Positions 8,122-17,025 of a stretch of 34,993 nt of DNA are shown here, in pieces. Location of the stretch: the NCBI RefSeq assembly GCF_029945705.1, contig NZ_JAQSDC010000018.1, forward strand, positions 1 to 34,993, given 5' to 3'. The number at the start of each line of letters is the position of its first letter. Positions within the stretch are counted from its first letter, which is position 1. The position numbers were made by a program, and so were the translations under genes. The notes below the pieces were generated by a model. It was not told the DNA's origin, did not search any database, and was given only the letters and a program-made list of their open reading frames with translations. The stretch is from Methylotenera sp. GTDB lineage: Bacteria > Pseudomonadota > Gammaproteobacteria > Burkholderiales > Methylophilaceae.

Positions 8122-8757
8122 CTAAAGCATCAAGCCTTGTTTTTCAATAAATTTAACGATTTCTTCCAAACCTTGCCCAACTTTTAAGTTAGTAAAAATA
8201 AATGGGCGCTCACCACGCATGCGCTTTGCATCCCTATCCATCACTTCCAAAGAAGCCCCCACCATTGGGGCTAGGTCAATTTTATTAATAATGAGTAGGT
8301 CTGATTTGGTAATACCTGGGCCACCTTTGCGTGGGATTTTCTCACCAGCTGCAACATCAATTACGTAGATAGTTAAATCTGAAAGTTCTGGGCTAAATGT
8401 TGCAGCAAGGTTATCGCCACCACTTTCAATAAAAACAATATCTAAATTCTCAAAGCGTTCGCACAATTGCGATACGGCTTCAAGATTCATGGAAGCATCT
8501 TCACGAATCGCGGTATGTGGACAACCACCAGTTTCTACGCCAATAATTCTATCTGGTGTTAACGCTTCATTACGCGTTAGAAATTCAGCATCTTCTTTCG
8601 TGTAAATGTCATTGGTGACCACTGCGATGTTATAAACATCACGTAAACGCTGGCACAGTGCCAAGGTTAAAGCCGTTTTACCAGAGCCAACTGGCCCGCC
8701 GATACCGACACGTAAAGGTTCTGATTGGCTGTTAGGTTTTATATTTGTAGAGTTCAT
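8122..8757 (-). CDS. ureG: UreG: urease accessory GTPase
   Basis: A 211-residue SIMIBI-class GTPase that carries nickel and powers its insertion into urease. Visible motifs are the P-loop GGPVGSGKT (about 20-28), the nickel-binding CPH (Cys79-Pro80-His81, in [15 protein letters not shown]), the switch region VFIESGGDN, and the guanine-specificity NKID. Its length is typical of the family. The start codon overlaps the ureF stop by four bases (ATGA), so translation is coupled. It works in a complex with UreD and UreF on the UreABC apoenzyme. The N-terminal dozen residues are polar and unconserved, and there is no polyhistidine stretch. Confidence 0.97.
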   Translation of the reverse strand: MNSTNIKPNSQSEPLRVGIGGPVGSGKTALTLALCQRLRDVYNIAVVTNDIYTKEDAEFLTRNEALTPDRIIGVETGGCPHTAIREDASMNLEAVSQLCERFENLDIVFIESGGDNLAATFSPELSDLTIYVIDVAAGEKIPRKGGPGITKSDLLIINKIDLAPMVGASLEVMDRDAKRMRGERPFIFTNLKVGQGLEEIVKFIEKQGLML

Positions 8758-9443
8758 GATCTGAATAATCGACTATATTGGGTTTCATGGCGACACCCAG
8801 CAATGCTGAGGCCGGGAACAAAATTACTAATGGCGAAATCCTCTAAACACATTGCTTGCGCAACACAATCTGGTAGAGACTCACCTATTTCCAGCAGAAT
8901 TCTTTGCCCCGCCACTTGTCCAAGCGGTACAGTTTTCATGGCAGCACTTACTTGGTTTTCTACCCAAGACCAAGCATAGGCATGTAACAAATCTTGTGCG
9001 GAAATATGCCAGTGATAGGCAATCCCTGCATATATAGTAGGAAAAGCTGGTGTTTCGAGCGCATTTAACTTAGCTAGAAACTCTGTTGGTAATGATCCGA
9101 CATCATTTAATAAGCGGCGCAGAGAATAGCCCATTTGACGGCTCTCTGCTAGCGCCTCTGCAGTATCTCGGCCAGCCTGAAATTGTGCATCCCAGTCGCT
9201 AATAGCGACCATATCATCAGCCTGCCAAGCTTGATACATACGATATAAAATGGGTAACTCATAACGTTGCTGATAAATATCCAGCACATCGACTATCCAG
9301 GTTTTAGCGCTTGCTTGATGATATACATCGCCGCATTCAATCGCCCATTCCAAGCCTTGAGAATAACTATAAGCACCAACAGGCAGCATGGGGCTAGCAA
9401 GTTGCAGCAATCGACTTAACGCGATATTGGATTGATTAAGCAT
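8754..9443 (-). CDS. ureF: UreF: urease accessory protein
   Basis: A 229-residue, all-helical UreF. The N-terminus ([21 protein letters not shown]) carries the family signature, and the central [12 protein letters not shown] and C-terminal [18 protein letters not shown] segments also fit. UreF bridges UreD and UreG and gates GTP hydrolysis during nickel insertion. The ATG overlaps the ureE stop by eight bases, and the gene's own stop overlaps the ureG start. It lies in the ureDABCEFG order usual for beta- and gammaproteobacteria, and nothing in it looks truncated. Confidence 0.96.
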   Translation of the reverse strand: MLNQSNIALSRLLQLASPMLPVGAYSYSQGLEWAIECGDVYHQASAKTWIVDVLDIYQQRYELPILYRMYQAWQADDMVAISDWDAQFQAGRDTAEALAESRQMGYSLRRLLNDVGSLPTEFLAKLNALETPAFPTIYAGIAYHWHISAQDLLHAYAWSWVENQVSAAMKTVPLGQVAGQRILLEIGESLPDCVAQAMCLEDFAISNFVPGLSIAGCRHETQYSRLFRS

Positions 9444-9933
9444 TTGGTTTCAACCGTTTAGATGGTAAACGCTGATAGTTGTCATCATCTCCCGCATGTC
9501 TGTGGCCGCCGCCGTATGCACCTGCTTCCGGCTCGAATGGCGCATTCTGATCTGTGGTAGTCATGCCTAAGCCTACTAACATTTCATTTAATACGTGATC
9601 TTGTTCTAGCCGTAACCAGCCATCGCCCACTTGCAATGGCACATGTCGATTGCCTAAATGATAAGCGGCGCACATTAATGCTTGCGATGTTTTTGCTGTC
9701 ACATCGGTAACAGCTTGGGGGGCAGCAACTATTTCTACAACATAGCCATCTTCTGTTTCAAGCAAGTCACCACCGCGCATAATGGTCCCACGATCAAGCA
9801 ATAATGCGGCTTCGCGACCTGATGATAAAGTCACGCGTAGGCGACTTCTTTGGCGCAAATCAAAAGGTAGTACCAATTGATCATCAATCTTGCTTTGCTG
9901 AACGTGACTAAGACGTTTGTTAATATTGAGCAT
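9436..9933 (-). CDS. ureE: UreE: urease nickel metallochaperone
   Basis: A 165-residue UreE. The N-terminal peptide-binding domain (LVLPFDLRQRSRLRVTL, then GRGxxL-like RGTIMRGGDLL) is followed by the metal-binding domain (AAYHLGNRHVPLQVGDGWLRL, and HVLNEMLVGLG). The C-terminus is only lightly histidine-rich (YGGGHRHAG), unlike the long polyhistidine tail of the Klebsiella protein. It can therefore be expected to hold the conserved interface nickel but little extra metal (inference). I chose the ATG at 9933 over a TTG one codon upstream. The start lies just after the ureC stop, and the Shine-Dalgarno AGGTT sits in the gap. UreE delivers nickel to UreG. Confidence 0.96.
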   Translation of the reverse strand: MLNINKRLSHVQQSKIDDQLVLPFDLRQRSRLRVTLSSGREAALLLDRGTIMRGGDLLETEDGYVVEIVAAPQAVTDVTAKTSQALMCAAYHLGNRHVPLQVGDGWLRLEQDHVLNEMLVGLGMTTTDQNAPFEPEAGAYGGGHRHAGDDDNYQRLPSKRLKPNA

Positions 9934-9941
9934 CAATCAAC

Positions 9942-11645
9942 CTAGAATAAGAAGTAGCGTTGTGCCATAGGCAATATGCTAGCAGGCTCGCAGGCCAATA
10001 AAATACCATCTGCACGGACAATATAGGTTTCAGGGTCTACATCAATTTTTGGCATATATCCATTATGTATCATGTCGGGTTTTCTGACTGTTCGGGTGCC
10101 TCGAACTGGCACTAGGGTTTTATTTAAATTAAGTGCAGCCAAAGCTGGGTTATGCAAAGCTGCTTGTGATACAAAAGTAACAGAGGTTTTTAGTCCACCA
10201 CCGTATGCGCCAAACATATGGCGATAATGCACTGGTTGTGGTGTAGGAATAGATGCATTCGGGTCACCCATCGCGGCAGCTGCTATCATGCCGCCTTTTA
10301 GAATGGTGGAAGGCTTCACACCGAAAAACGCTGGACGCCACAAGACTAAATCAGCTAACTTTCCAACCTCTATTGACCCCACAGTGTCCGCAATACCATG
10401 TGTGAGAGCAGGATTAATCGTATATTTGGCAATATAGCGCTTCACGCGGAAATTATCATTATCAGCAGAATCTTCAGCTAAGGCGCCTCGCTGCACTTTC
10501 ATTTTATGTGCGGTTTGCCAAGTTCGGATAATCACTTCACCCACACGCCCCATGGCTTGAGAGTCAGATGACATCATGGAAAATGCACCTAAATCATGCA
10601 AAATATCTTCTGCGGCAATGGTTTCGCGACGAATGCGACTTTCAGCAAAAGCAATGTCTTCCGCAATTGCTGGATCTAAATGATGGCACACCATGAGCAT
10701 ATCCAAATGCTCATCAATCGTGTTTACTGTAAATGGCCGTGTAGGATTTGTGGATGATGGCAATACATTTGCATAACCAGCCGCTTTAATAATATCTGGC
10801 GCATGCCCACCGCCAGCACCTTCAGTGTGAAAGGTATGGATGGTGCGGTCTTTAAATGCCGCAATGGTCGTTTCCACAAAGCCAGACTCATTCAAAGTGT
10901 CAGAGTGAATCGCTACTTGAATGTCCATTTCCTCAGCCACGTTTAAGCAATTATCAATGGCGGCAGGTGTGGTGCCCCAGTCTTCATGCAGCTTTAAACC
11001 AATCGCACCCGCTTCAACTTGTTCACGTAAAGGCTCAGGTAAACTGACATTGCCTTTACCTAGAAAACCTAAGTTCATTGGGAATGCATCAGCCGATTGC
11101 AACATACGATGTATGTGCCACGGACCAGGTGTACAAGTGGTCGCAAAAGTGCCTGTAGCTGGGCCTGTGCCCCCACCTAGCATAGTCGTTACGCCAGACA
11201 TCAGCGCTTCTTCAATCTGTTGCGGGCAGATAAAGTGAATATGGGTATCTACCCCGCCTGCTGTCACAATCATGCCTTCGCCAGCGATAATCTCGGTACC
11301 AGCACCAATCGCAATTGTTACAGCTGGTTGAATGTCAGGATTGCCAGCTTTTCCAATTGCAGATATTCGCCCATTTTTGATGCCTATATCAGCCTTAACA
11401 ATGCCCCAATGATCAATAATTAGCGCATTAGTAATGACAGTGTCTGCGACGTATTTAGCGCAAAGCTGACCTTGACCCATGCCATCGCGAATGACTTTTC
11501 CACCGCCGAATTTAACTTCTTCACCGTATAGCGTGTAATCTTTCTCTACTTCTATCCAAAGCTCAGTATCGGCCAAACGCACCCTGTCGCCCAACGTTGG
11601 GCCAAACATCTCAGCGTAGGCCTGCTTGTCGATTTTCACGCTCAT
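9942..11645 (-). CDS. ureC: UreC: urease alpha (catalytic) subunit
   Basis: A 567-residue urease alpha chain hydrolysing urea to ammonia and carbamate at a di-nickel site. All key residues are visible: His135 and His137 (HIH), the carbamylated Lys218 (GLKLHEDWG), His247 (IHSD), His273 (TFHTEG), and Asp361 (MSSDSQAMG). The mobile-flap Cys320-His321 occurs in MVCHHLD. The length is standard and there is no frameshift, so the enzyme should be active. The ATG overlaps the ureB stop by four bases. UreABC assemble as a trimer of trimers in the cytoplasm. Urea supply should come from the urt importer encoded upstream. Confidence 0.99.
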   Translation of the reverse strand: MSVKIDKQAYAEMFGPTLGDRVRLADTELWIEVEKDYTLYGEEVKFGGGKVIRDGMGQGQLCAKYVADTVITNALIIDHWGIVKADIGIKNGRISAIGKAGNPDIQPAVTIAIGAGTEIIAGEGMIVTAGGVDTHIHFICPQQIEEALMSGVTTMLGGGTGPATGTFATTCTPGPWHIHRMLQSADAFPMNLGFLGKGNVSLPEPLREQVEAGAIGLKLHEDWGTTPAAIDNCLNVAEEMDIQVAIHSDTLNESGFVETTIAAFKDRTIHTFHTEGAGGGHAPDIIKAAGYANVLPSSTNPTRPFTVNTIDEHLDMLMVCHHLDPAIAEDIAFAESRIRRETIAAEDILHDLGAFSMMSSDSQAMGRVGEVIIRTWQTAHKMKVQRGALAEDSADNDNFRVKRYIAKYTINPALTHGIADTVGSIEVGKLADLVLWRPAFFGVKPSTILKGGMIAAAAMGDPNASIPTPQPVHYRHMFGAYGGGLKTSVTFVSQAALHNPALAALNLNKTLVPVRGTRTVRKPDMIHNGYMPKIDVDPETYIVRADGILLACEPASILPMAQRYFLF

Positions 11646-11950
11646 TTGAGTGCTCCCATGACTTGACCTGCGAAGCCGTATACTTTCCTATCACCAGCCA
11701 GCGCCACTAACTCTACCGTGCGCGTTTGACCTGGCTCAAAACGGACAGCTGTTCCTGATGCAATATTTAACCTAAATCCATAAGCCGCTTGCCTATCAAA
11801 ACTTAAAGCTTCGTTAGTTTCAAAAAAGTGATAATGCGAACCAATTTGTATTGGGCGGTCACCCTTATTTGATACATCTATTGTCACAGTAGCTCTGCCT
11901 ACGTTAAGGCTAATATCACCCTTTGCTATTTTCATTTCACCTGGAATCAT
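11642..11950 (-). CDS. ureB: UreB: urease beta subunit
   Basis: A 102-residue beta chain, beginning with the family-typical MIPGE and containing [19 protein letters not shown], and [20 protein letters not shown]. It is a structural subunit that packs against UreC and holds the active-site flap region. The three-subunit (A, B, C separate) organisation is the usual bacterial one, in contrast to the fused AB chain of Helicobacter. The start lies 11 bases after ureA, and the stop overlaps the ureC start. Confidence 0.98.
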   Translation of the reverse strand: MIPGEMKIAKGDISLNVGRATVTIDVSNKGDRPIQIGSHYHFFETNEALSFDRQAAYGFRLNIASGTAVRFEPGQTRTVELVALAGDRKVYGFAGQVMGALK

Positions 11951-11961
11951 CTGAGCGACCT

Positions 11962-12264
11962 TTAAGGGATTGGGTGGTGAACAGTGACAAGTTTGGTGCC
12001 ATCTGGGAATGTTGCCTCAATCTGAATATCAGGAATCATTTCTGCAATGCCTTCCATCACATCATCACGTGTCAGCAGGGTTGCACCATAGCTCATCAGC
12101 TCAGCGACAGTTCTACCATCACGCGCACCTTCCATAATGGCTGCTGAAATAAGCGCAATCGATTCTGGGTAATTGAGTTTTAAACCACGCGCCTTGCGGC
12201 GTTCTGCAAGTAGGCCAGCAGTGAAAATAAGAAGTTTATCTTTCTCTCTAGGGGTTAATTCCAT
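11962..12264 (-). CDS. ureA: UreA: urease gamma subunit
   Basis: A 100-residue gamma chain beginning [12 protein letters not shown], the canonical N-terminus. This decides the start: the frame can be extended six residues upstream to 12282, but the ATG at 12264 has GGAA eight bases ahead of it and gives the standard length. Other family features are [16 protein letters not shown] and [12 protein letters not shown], with VHHPIP at the end. It is a structural subunit of the UreABC complex. It is separated from ureD by 71 bases with no evident hairpin. Confidence 0.98.
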   Translation of the reverse strand: MELTPREKDKLLIFTAGLLAERRKARGLKLNYPESIALISAAIMEGARDGRTVAELMSYGATLLTRDDVMEGIAEMIPDIQIEATFPDGTKLVTVHHPIP

Positions 12265-12335
12265 ACATTTAATTCCATGCAAAAATTCTCTTTTTAATCA
12301 ACATTCGTTAATTGACGAGGGTAACAAGTAAAAAT

Positions 12336-13226
12336 TTAGGTGTTCCAAATTCTAGGTCTTGTGACTTCTAGCCCCGCATACCAAGGGCGCAAAATTTGCC
12401 ATAACAACTCAAAATATTGCCTTGCACATTGTGCAGATTGACCGATATATCTCGCTGAAAATATCTCTGGCATCGCAGTCACGCCATATCTGGCCTGCAT
12501 ATCCAAGGCCAATTTTGGCTGTATTTCTCTACATGCAGCTAACACCTCATCTGGTACTTTGCCTGCTGCAATCACAAAGCTTGCGGTGACTGCATTGCAA
12601 TTTAAACCCACTATCGACTGCATAACTTTATGGTCTGGCTCTAAAAAACTAAGTTCATTCCATATCAACTTATTATTCCGTCGAATACTTAAGTGTTGAT
12701 GCAAGCTACCCGTCTGCCAAACCTCTTTTTGCGCTTGGCGACCAAAACACAATATTTCCCAACCAGCATATTTAGCTTCAGCGTCTAAGCTCACTTCAGC
12801 GTTAAACTTTACCTGAGCGCCATCAAACAGAATGTTTTCTTGTGGAAACCATTCAAAACAGGTGCTCTTTCCCAAATTAAACTTTAAGTACTGGCAAGCT
12901 TGCTGGCCATTAGCTTTATACCATTTACCTGCACCTGGCGTAGTCAGTAAGGCATTCGCACCCTGATTAAGGCTCACATTAAGCGTGAGTGAATCTCCAC
13001 CCGCTACGCCTCCAGGTGGATGCACCACAACCCCATGACACACTGCATCACCTTCTGGGTACAGAGATTTTTGCAACACCAATGGGCCTACATGCAAGTT
13101 TTTAGCTAAATAACTGCGTTCATGTCGTTTAGAAAAGTCTAAATTTAAGCATGCCTCCCAGCGCTTGAGCGCAGGCTGCGCTTGAGCTAGAGGGTAAGTG
13201 CTTTGTAATGTTGTTGCGTCATCCAT
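12336..13226 (-). CDS. ureD: UreD: urease accessory protein
   Basis: A 296-residue UreD (UreH in other species), the scaffold that docks UreF and UreG on the urease apoprotein and channels nickel. Features seen are GPLVLQKSLYPEG and HPPGGVAGGDSLTL near the N-terminus, then TTPGAGKWYK, WFPQENILFDGA and WNELSFLEPD. I chose the ATG at 13226 over the adjacent GTG (13229). A GGAG lies immediately upstream, with very short spacing for either. It is the first gene of the urease set, 56 bases after urtE, so read-through from the transporter genes is likely. Confidence 0.95.
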   Translation of the reverse strand: MDDATTLQSTYPLAQAQPALKRWEACLNLDFSKRHERSYLAKNLHVGPLVLQKSLYPEGDAVCHGVVVHPPGGVAGGDSLTLNVSLNQGANALLTTPGAGKWYKANGQQACQYLKFNLGKSTCFEWFPQENILFDGAQVKFNAEVSLDAEAKYAGWEILCFGRQAQKEVWQTGSLHQHLSIRRNNKLIWNELSFLEPDHKVMQSIVGLNCNAVTASFVIAAGKVPDEVLAACREIQPKLALDMQARYGVTAMPEIFSARYIGQSAQCARQYFELLWQILRPWYAGLEVTRPRIWNT

Positions 13227-13282
13227 CACTCCATGATGCCATAAAATTTTTGCATACTATATTTTAAGCTGACAAATAGATT

Positions 13283-13972
13283 TTAAACTGACAAATAACC
13301 TTTAATTTTAGCTGCGTCTACATTGTCGCGAGTATCTTCATGAATGAACTTACCTTTATCAATGACAATAATTCGATCTGCAATTTCCATAGTAAAACTC
13401 AACACTTGCTCTGAAACAATAATGGTAATTTCTCGCATTTTGCGAATCTCATTCAAGACTTTTGCAATATCCTTAATGATAGACGGTTGAATTCCCTCTG
13501 TTGGTTCATCTAATAACAACACTTTAGGGTTCGTCACTAAGGCACGAGCAATGGCGAGTTGCTGCTGTTGACCGCCGGATAAATTACCACCCTTGCGTTT
13601 ACGCATGTCGTACAACACTGGAAAAAGCGCATAGATATCTTCTGGAATTTCACGCGTTTTAGATTTTTCCAAGCCTGTTTCTATATTTTCTTGCACGGTC
13701 ATATTCGGAAAAATCATACGACCCTGTGGTACATAGGCTAAACCTTTCGCTACCCGCTTGTAGCTATCATCGCCTTCTAAACTCACGCCATCTACAACGG
13801 CTTTTGTCGTTTTACTTGGCAAAATACCCATCAGTGATTTAAATAGCGTGGTTTTACCCATGCCGTTACGACCCATGATGGCGAGCGTCTCATTTTTATT
13901 AGCAGTAAAGTTAAGACCATGAATCACTTGGCTTTGACCATAACTTACTTGCAGATTTTCAATTTCAAACAT
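13283..13972 (-). CDS. urtE: UrtE: urea ABC transporter ATPase
   Basis: A 229-residue ABC ATPase of the LivF/UrtE branch. Walker A is GRNGMGKTT, the signature is LSGGQQQQLAIARAL, and Walker B is LLLDEPTEGIQPS. The phrase EPTEGIQPSI is typical of UrtE rather than LivF. With UrtD it forms the cytoplasmic motor of the urea/short-chain-amide importer. A good GGA-type ribosome site lies in the 53-base gap after urtD. Confidence 0.93.
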   Translation of the reverse strand: MFEIENLQVSYGQSQVIHGLNFTANKNETLAIMGRNGMGKTTLFKSLMGILPSKTTKAVVDGVSLEGDDSYKRVAKGLAYVPQGRMIFPNMTVQENIETGLEKSKTREIPEDIYALFPVLYDMRKRKGGNLSGGQQQQLAIARALVTNPKVLLLDEPTEGIQPSIIKDIAKVLNEIRKMREITIIVSEQVLSFTMEIADRIIVIDKGKFIHEDTRDNVDAAKIKGYLSV

Positions 13973-14025
13973 ATCAAGTTTCCTTAATGGGCTGGGTTAA
14001 TGGCATGAATTTAATGTAGTGGAAC

Positions 14026-14769
14026 TTAATGTCCAAGATAAACTTCAATCACTTTTTCATCTTCTTGTACTTGATCCATAGAGCCTTCAGCCAAGATTTT
14101 TCCTTGGTGCAGTACAGTGACTTTATGGGCGATTTTCTTTACAAATTCCATATCATGTTCAATTACTAATACTGAACGGTTATGGCTAATTTTATTAAGC
14201 AACTCAGCTGTTTGATCGCGCTCTTTAGCACTCATACCAGCCACAGGTTCATCTAGCATTAATAGCTGAGGGTCTTGCATCAGCAACATGCCTATTTCCA
14301 GCCATTGCTTTTGACCATGACTCAATAATGCAGCTTCCATGTCTAAGAAATTAGTTAACATGATTTCTTCGGCGATTTTTAACACCTGCTCTTTCACTTC
14401 TGCCGTACGTTTAAAGAACAAGCTCCCCCAAACGCTACGACCTTTAGGGTAAGAAACTTCTAAATTTTGATACACCGAAAGATTTTCATAAATTGACGGT
14501 GTTTGAAATTTACGCCCTACGCCTTCGCGCACAATTTCATGTTCTGAAAGCTTGGTAAGTTCATGGTTCATAAACTTAATCGAGCCGTTTGTCGATTTAG
14601 TTTTGCCGCAGATTAAATCTAAAACAGTTGTTTTGCCTGCACCATTGGGGCCAATGACTACTCTTAGCTCATTTTTATCTATATACATGGTGAGGTTATC
14701 AACGGCTTTGAATCCATCAAACGATACTGTTAAATCTTCAATGGCTAGCACAAAGTCTGTATTACTCAT
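14026..14769 (-). CDS. urtD: UrtD: urea ABC transporter ATPase
   Basis: A 247-residue ABC ATPase of the LivG/UrtD branch. Walker A is GPNGAGKTT and Walker B is LLMLDEPVAGMS. The signature is LSHGQKQWLEIGMLL, a form (HGQKQWLEIGM) characteristic of UrtD. The start overlaps the urtC stop by four bases, so the permease and the ATPase are translationally coupled. The motif ADRIIV of the partner UrtE is replaced here by AHKVTVLHQGKILAEG near the C-terminus, as expected for this subfamily. Confidence 0.93.
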   Translation of the reverse strand: MSNTDFVLAIEDLTVSFDGFKAVDNLTMYIDKNELRVVIGPNGAGKTTVLDLICGKTKSTNGSIKFMNHELTKLSEHEIVREGVGRKFQTPSIYENLSVYQNLEVSYPKGRSVWGSLFFKRTAEVKEQVLKIAEEIMLTNFLDMEAALLSHGQKQWLEIGMLLMQDPQLLMLDEPVAGMSAKERDQTAELLNKISHNRSVLVIEHDMEFVKKIAHKVTVLHQGKILAEGSMDQVQEDEKVIEVYLGH

Positions 14770-15959
14770 GCTTTCGCTCCTTCAATGTTAGTCACACCAA
14801 TATCATTTGCTATATTTTTACTTACATCCTTTTTTGTAGCATCAACAACTACTGTAGAGGCTGTCACACTAGACTTTTTTTTAAAGAAGTTAAGTTTATG
14901 GCTATATTTAGCCCAAACACCAGCTAAACCATCTGGGAAAAACATCACCACGGCGATAAACAACCCACCCATAATGAAAAGCCAGAGCTCCGGATAACTT
15001 TCTGAAAAGAATGTTTTACCAAAGTTAACAAACAATGTGCCATATACCGCACCGATTAAGGATGCACGGCCACCAACTGCACAGAAAATCACCATTTCGA
15101 TGGAAGGCACAATACCTACAAAAGATGGCGACATAAAACCAACTTGTAAGGTGAACATTGCGCCGCCTACTGCTGAAATCATGGCTGCTAGGCAGAATAT
15201 GAATATTTTGAAATTTGACACGTCATAGCCAGAAAAACGTACTCGCTCTTCTTTATCACGCATCGCTAGTAACAACATACCGAACTTACTGTTCAACACA
15301 TATTTTGAAAGCAAAATTGCACCAAACAACAGAAAGCCATTGAGGTAGTACAAAATGTATTTCGCGCTATCGTTACGTGTATCCCATCCCCACACAGTTT
15401 TGAGGTCGGTAATACCATTTACACCACCAGTAAAGCCTTGTTGACCTACAATCAGAATACTTAATATAAGCGCAATGGCTTGCGTGATAATCGCGAAGTA
15501 AACCCCACCTACACGACGTTTAAACATTGCAAAGCCGATTAAGTAAGCAAATAAAGCGGGGATTGTTAATATGATTAATATGGTTAACGGCAAGCTCTTG
15601 AACGGCTCCCAGAACCAAGGTAAAGAAGTGATTTGGTTCCAGTCCATAAAATCTGGAATGCCAGGTGTAGTTTGTATTTTGGTGGTAATGGGGTCTGAGG
15701 CTTCAAGCTTCATAAACATCGCCATGCCATAGCCGCCTAAACCAAAGAAAATCCCCTGCCCTAAGCTTAAAATACCGCCATTACCCCATAACAATACCAA
15801 GCTCACAGCAACAAATGCGTAAGTGAGGTATTTACCAACCAAATTTAGCCTAAAAATATCTAACCCTAGTGGCATCACTACAAAGATAATCGCGGCGAGT
15901 ACAGCTAAGCCAACCAGCCCTTCTTTGCCACCAACCAATTTACTTAAGGATGCGTTCAT
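14766..15959 (-). CDS. urtC: UrtC: urea ABC transporter permease
   Basis: A 397-residue LivM-type permease with about ten hydrophobic segments. Family features are LSLGQGIFFGLGGYGMAMFM, YFAIITQAIALILSIL and GFTGGVNGITDL. The C-terminal tail of about 40 residues is polar. Good AGGAG spacing supports the start. It pairs with UrtB to form the membrane channel. The short insert DPITTKIQTTPGIPDFMDWN resembles the urea-type LivM branch rather than amino-acid transporters. In Methylophilus the equivalent amide/urea importer genes were named fmdDEF, so this could be called either. Confidence 0.9.
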   Translation of the reverse strand: MNASLSKLVGGKEGLVGLAVLAAIIFVVMPLGLDIFRLNLVGKYLTYAFVAVSLVLLWGNGGILSLGQGIFFGLGGYGMAMFMKLEASDPITTKIQTTPGIPDFMDWNQITSLPWFWEPFKSLPLTILIILTIPALFAYLIGFAMFKRRVGGVYFAIITQAIALILSILIVGQQGFTGGVNGITDLKTVWGWDTRNDSAKYILYYLNGFLLFGAILLSKYVLNSKFGMLLLAMRDKEERVRFSGYDVSNFKIFIFCLAAMISAVGGAMFTLQVGFMSPSFVGIVPSIEMVIFCAVGGRASLIGAVYGTLFVNFGKTFFSESYPELWLFIMGGLFIAVVMFFPDGLAGVWAKYSHKLNFFKKKSSVTASTVVVDATKKDVSKNIANDIGVTNIEGAKA

Positions 15960-16006
15960 GCGGATTCTCCTGTTTGTTTACTTAAACTATCTATTTGCCA
16001 AATCAT

Positions 16007-16924
16007 TTACTTACGAAGTTTTGAAGCAAACAAGCCTTCTGGTTTCATCATTAAGATTCCAACAATGACTAATAAGGTAGAAACCTTACCCATAGAGCTG
16101 GTCATAAAGAATTGCAATATAGACTGCGCTTGTGCGATACCAAAAGCCGATGCAATCGTACCCATCAAGCTAGCAGCACCACCAAACACCACCACCATAA
16201 AGCTATCAACAATATAAAGCGTACCTGTGGTTGGCCCAGTAGAGGCAATCGTGGTAAATGCAGCGCCTGCAATCCCAGCAATTCCGCAACCTAATGCAAA
16301 CGTCACACGGTCTACTTTTTGAGTATTAATGCCAACAGCACCAGCCATCACACGGTTTTGCACAGTTGCACGTACTCTGAGACCCCAACGTGAACGGTAC
16401 ATAAACATGTAAACACCCGCGGTTACAACCAGTGCAAGCACCATGACAAAAACACCGTTAATCGGTATGTCAATATCAGGTGTTGGTTTAAATGAACCCA
16501 ACATCCATTCAGGTAATTCGGCACTCACTTCTTTTGCGCCAAAGGTCGAGCGAAATGATTGCTGCATCACCAAACTCAAACCCCAAGTCGCTAACAGTGT
16601 GTCAAGGGGGCGCTTGTAGAGATGCCGAATCATAATAAATTCAATAAAATATCCAAGCGCAAAGGCTAGAATAAATGCCAAAATTATGGCGAAAACAAAG
16701 TAATAGTTAACAAAACCATACGTTGTTGCTACTTTAGAAAGCATCACTGTGGTGTATGCGCCTATGGTCATAAACTCACCATGTGCCATATTAATCACGC
16801 CCATTTGCCCAAAAATAATGGCTAGGCCAAGTGCCATCAGCAGCAATACAGTAAACATACTCAGGCCAGAAAAGCCCTGCATTACCATGATATTGCCTAT
16901 ATCTGCCATCGAATATCCAAACAT
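16007..16924 (-). CDS. urtB: UrtB: urea ABC transporter permease
   Basis: A 305-residue LivH-type permease of the short form, lacking the long periplasmic N-terminal extension that many cyanobacterial and gammaproteobacterial UrtB proteins carry. It includes LGLAIIFGQMGVINMAHGEFM and ATWGLSLVMQQSFRSTFGAKE, the latter typical of urea-type permeases, and GAAFTTIASTGPTTGTLYIVDS. A perfect AGGAGG four bases before the ATG at 16924 decides the start. It is separated from urtA by a 101-base gap holding a strong hairpin, which suggests lower expression than the binding protein. Confidence 0.92.
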   Translation of the reverse strand: MFGYSMADIGNIMVMQGFSGLSMFTVLLLMALGLAIIFGQMGVINMAHGEFMTIGAYTTVMLSKVATTYGFVNYYFVFAIILAFILAFALGYFIEFIMIRHLYKRPLDTLLATWGLSLVMQQSFRSTFGAKEVSAELPEWMLGSFKPTPDIDIPINGVFVMVLALVVTAGVYMFMYRSRWGLRVRATVQNRVMAGAVGINTQKVDRVTFALGCGIAGIAGAAFTTIASTGPTTGTLYIVDSFMVVVFGGAASLMGTIASAFGIAQAQSILQFFMTSSMGKVSTLLVIVGILMMKPEGLFASKLRK

Positions 16925-16976
16925 ACGGCCTCCTACTTAATCAACACTAAATAAAATAACTGCTTTTCAACCAAAC

Positions 16977-17005
16977 TGCAGCAGCTTACTTAGTAAGCTG
17001 CTGCA
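16977..17005 (-). promoter_or_regulatory. Strong hairpin between urtA and urtB
   Basis: A perfect 13-base-pair stem (arm TGCAGCAGCTTAC) with a 3-base loop lies 20 bases after the urtA stop. There is no T-run after it on the minus strand (GTTTGG follows), so it is not a classic terminator. Hairpins at this position behind ABC binding-protein genes commonly protect the upstream mRNA from 3' decay, raising binding protein over permease. Confidence 0.75.
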
Positions 17006-17025
17006 TCTTTAGTACTATCTAACTA

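Noticed and set aside
10921-11238. 105-codon open frame antisense to ureC
   Set aside because: It is a shadow of ureC codon use; it has no ribosome site and no recognisable product.
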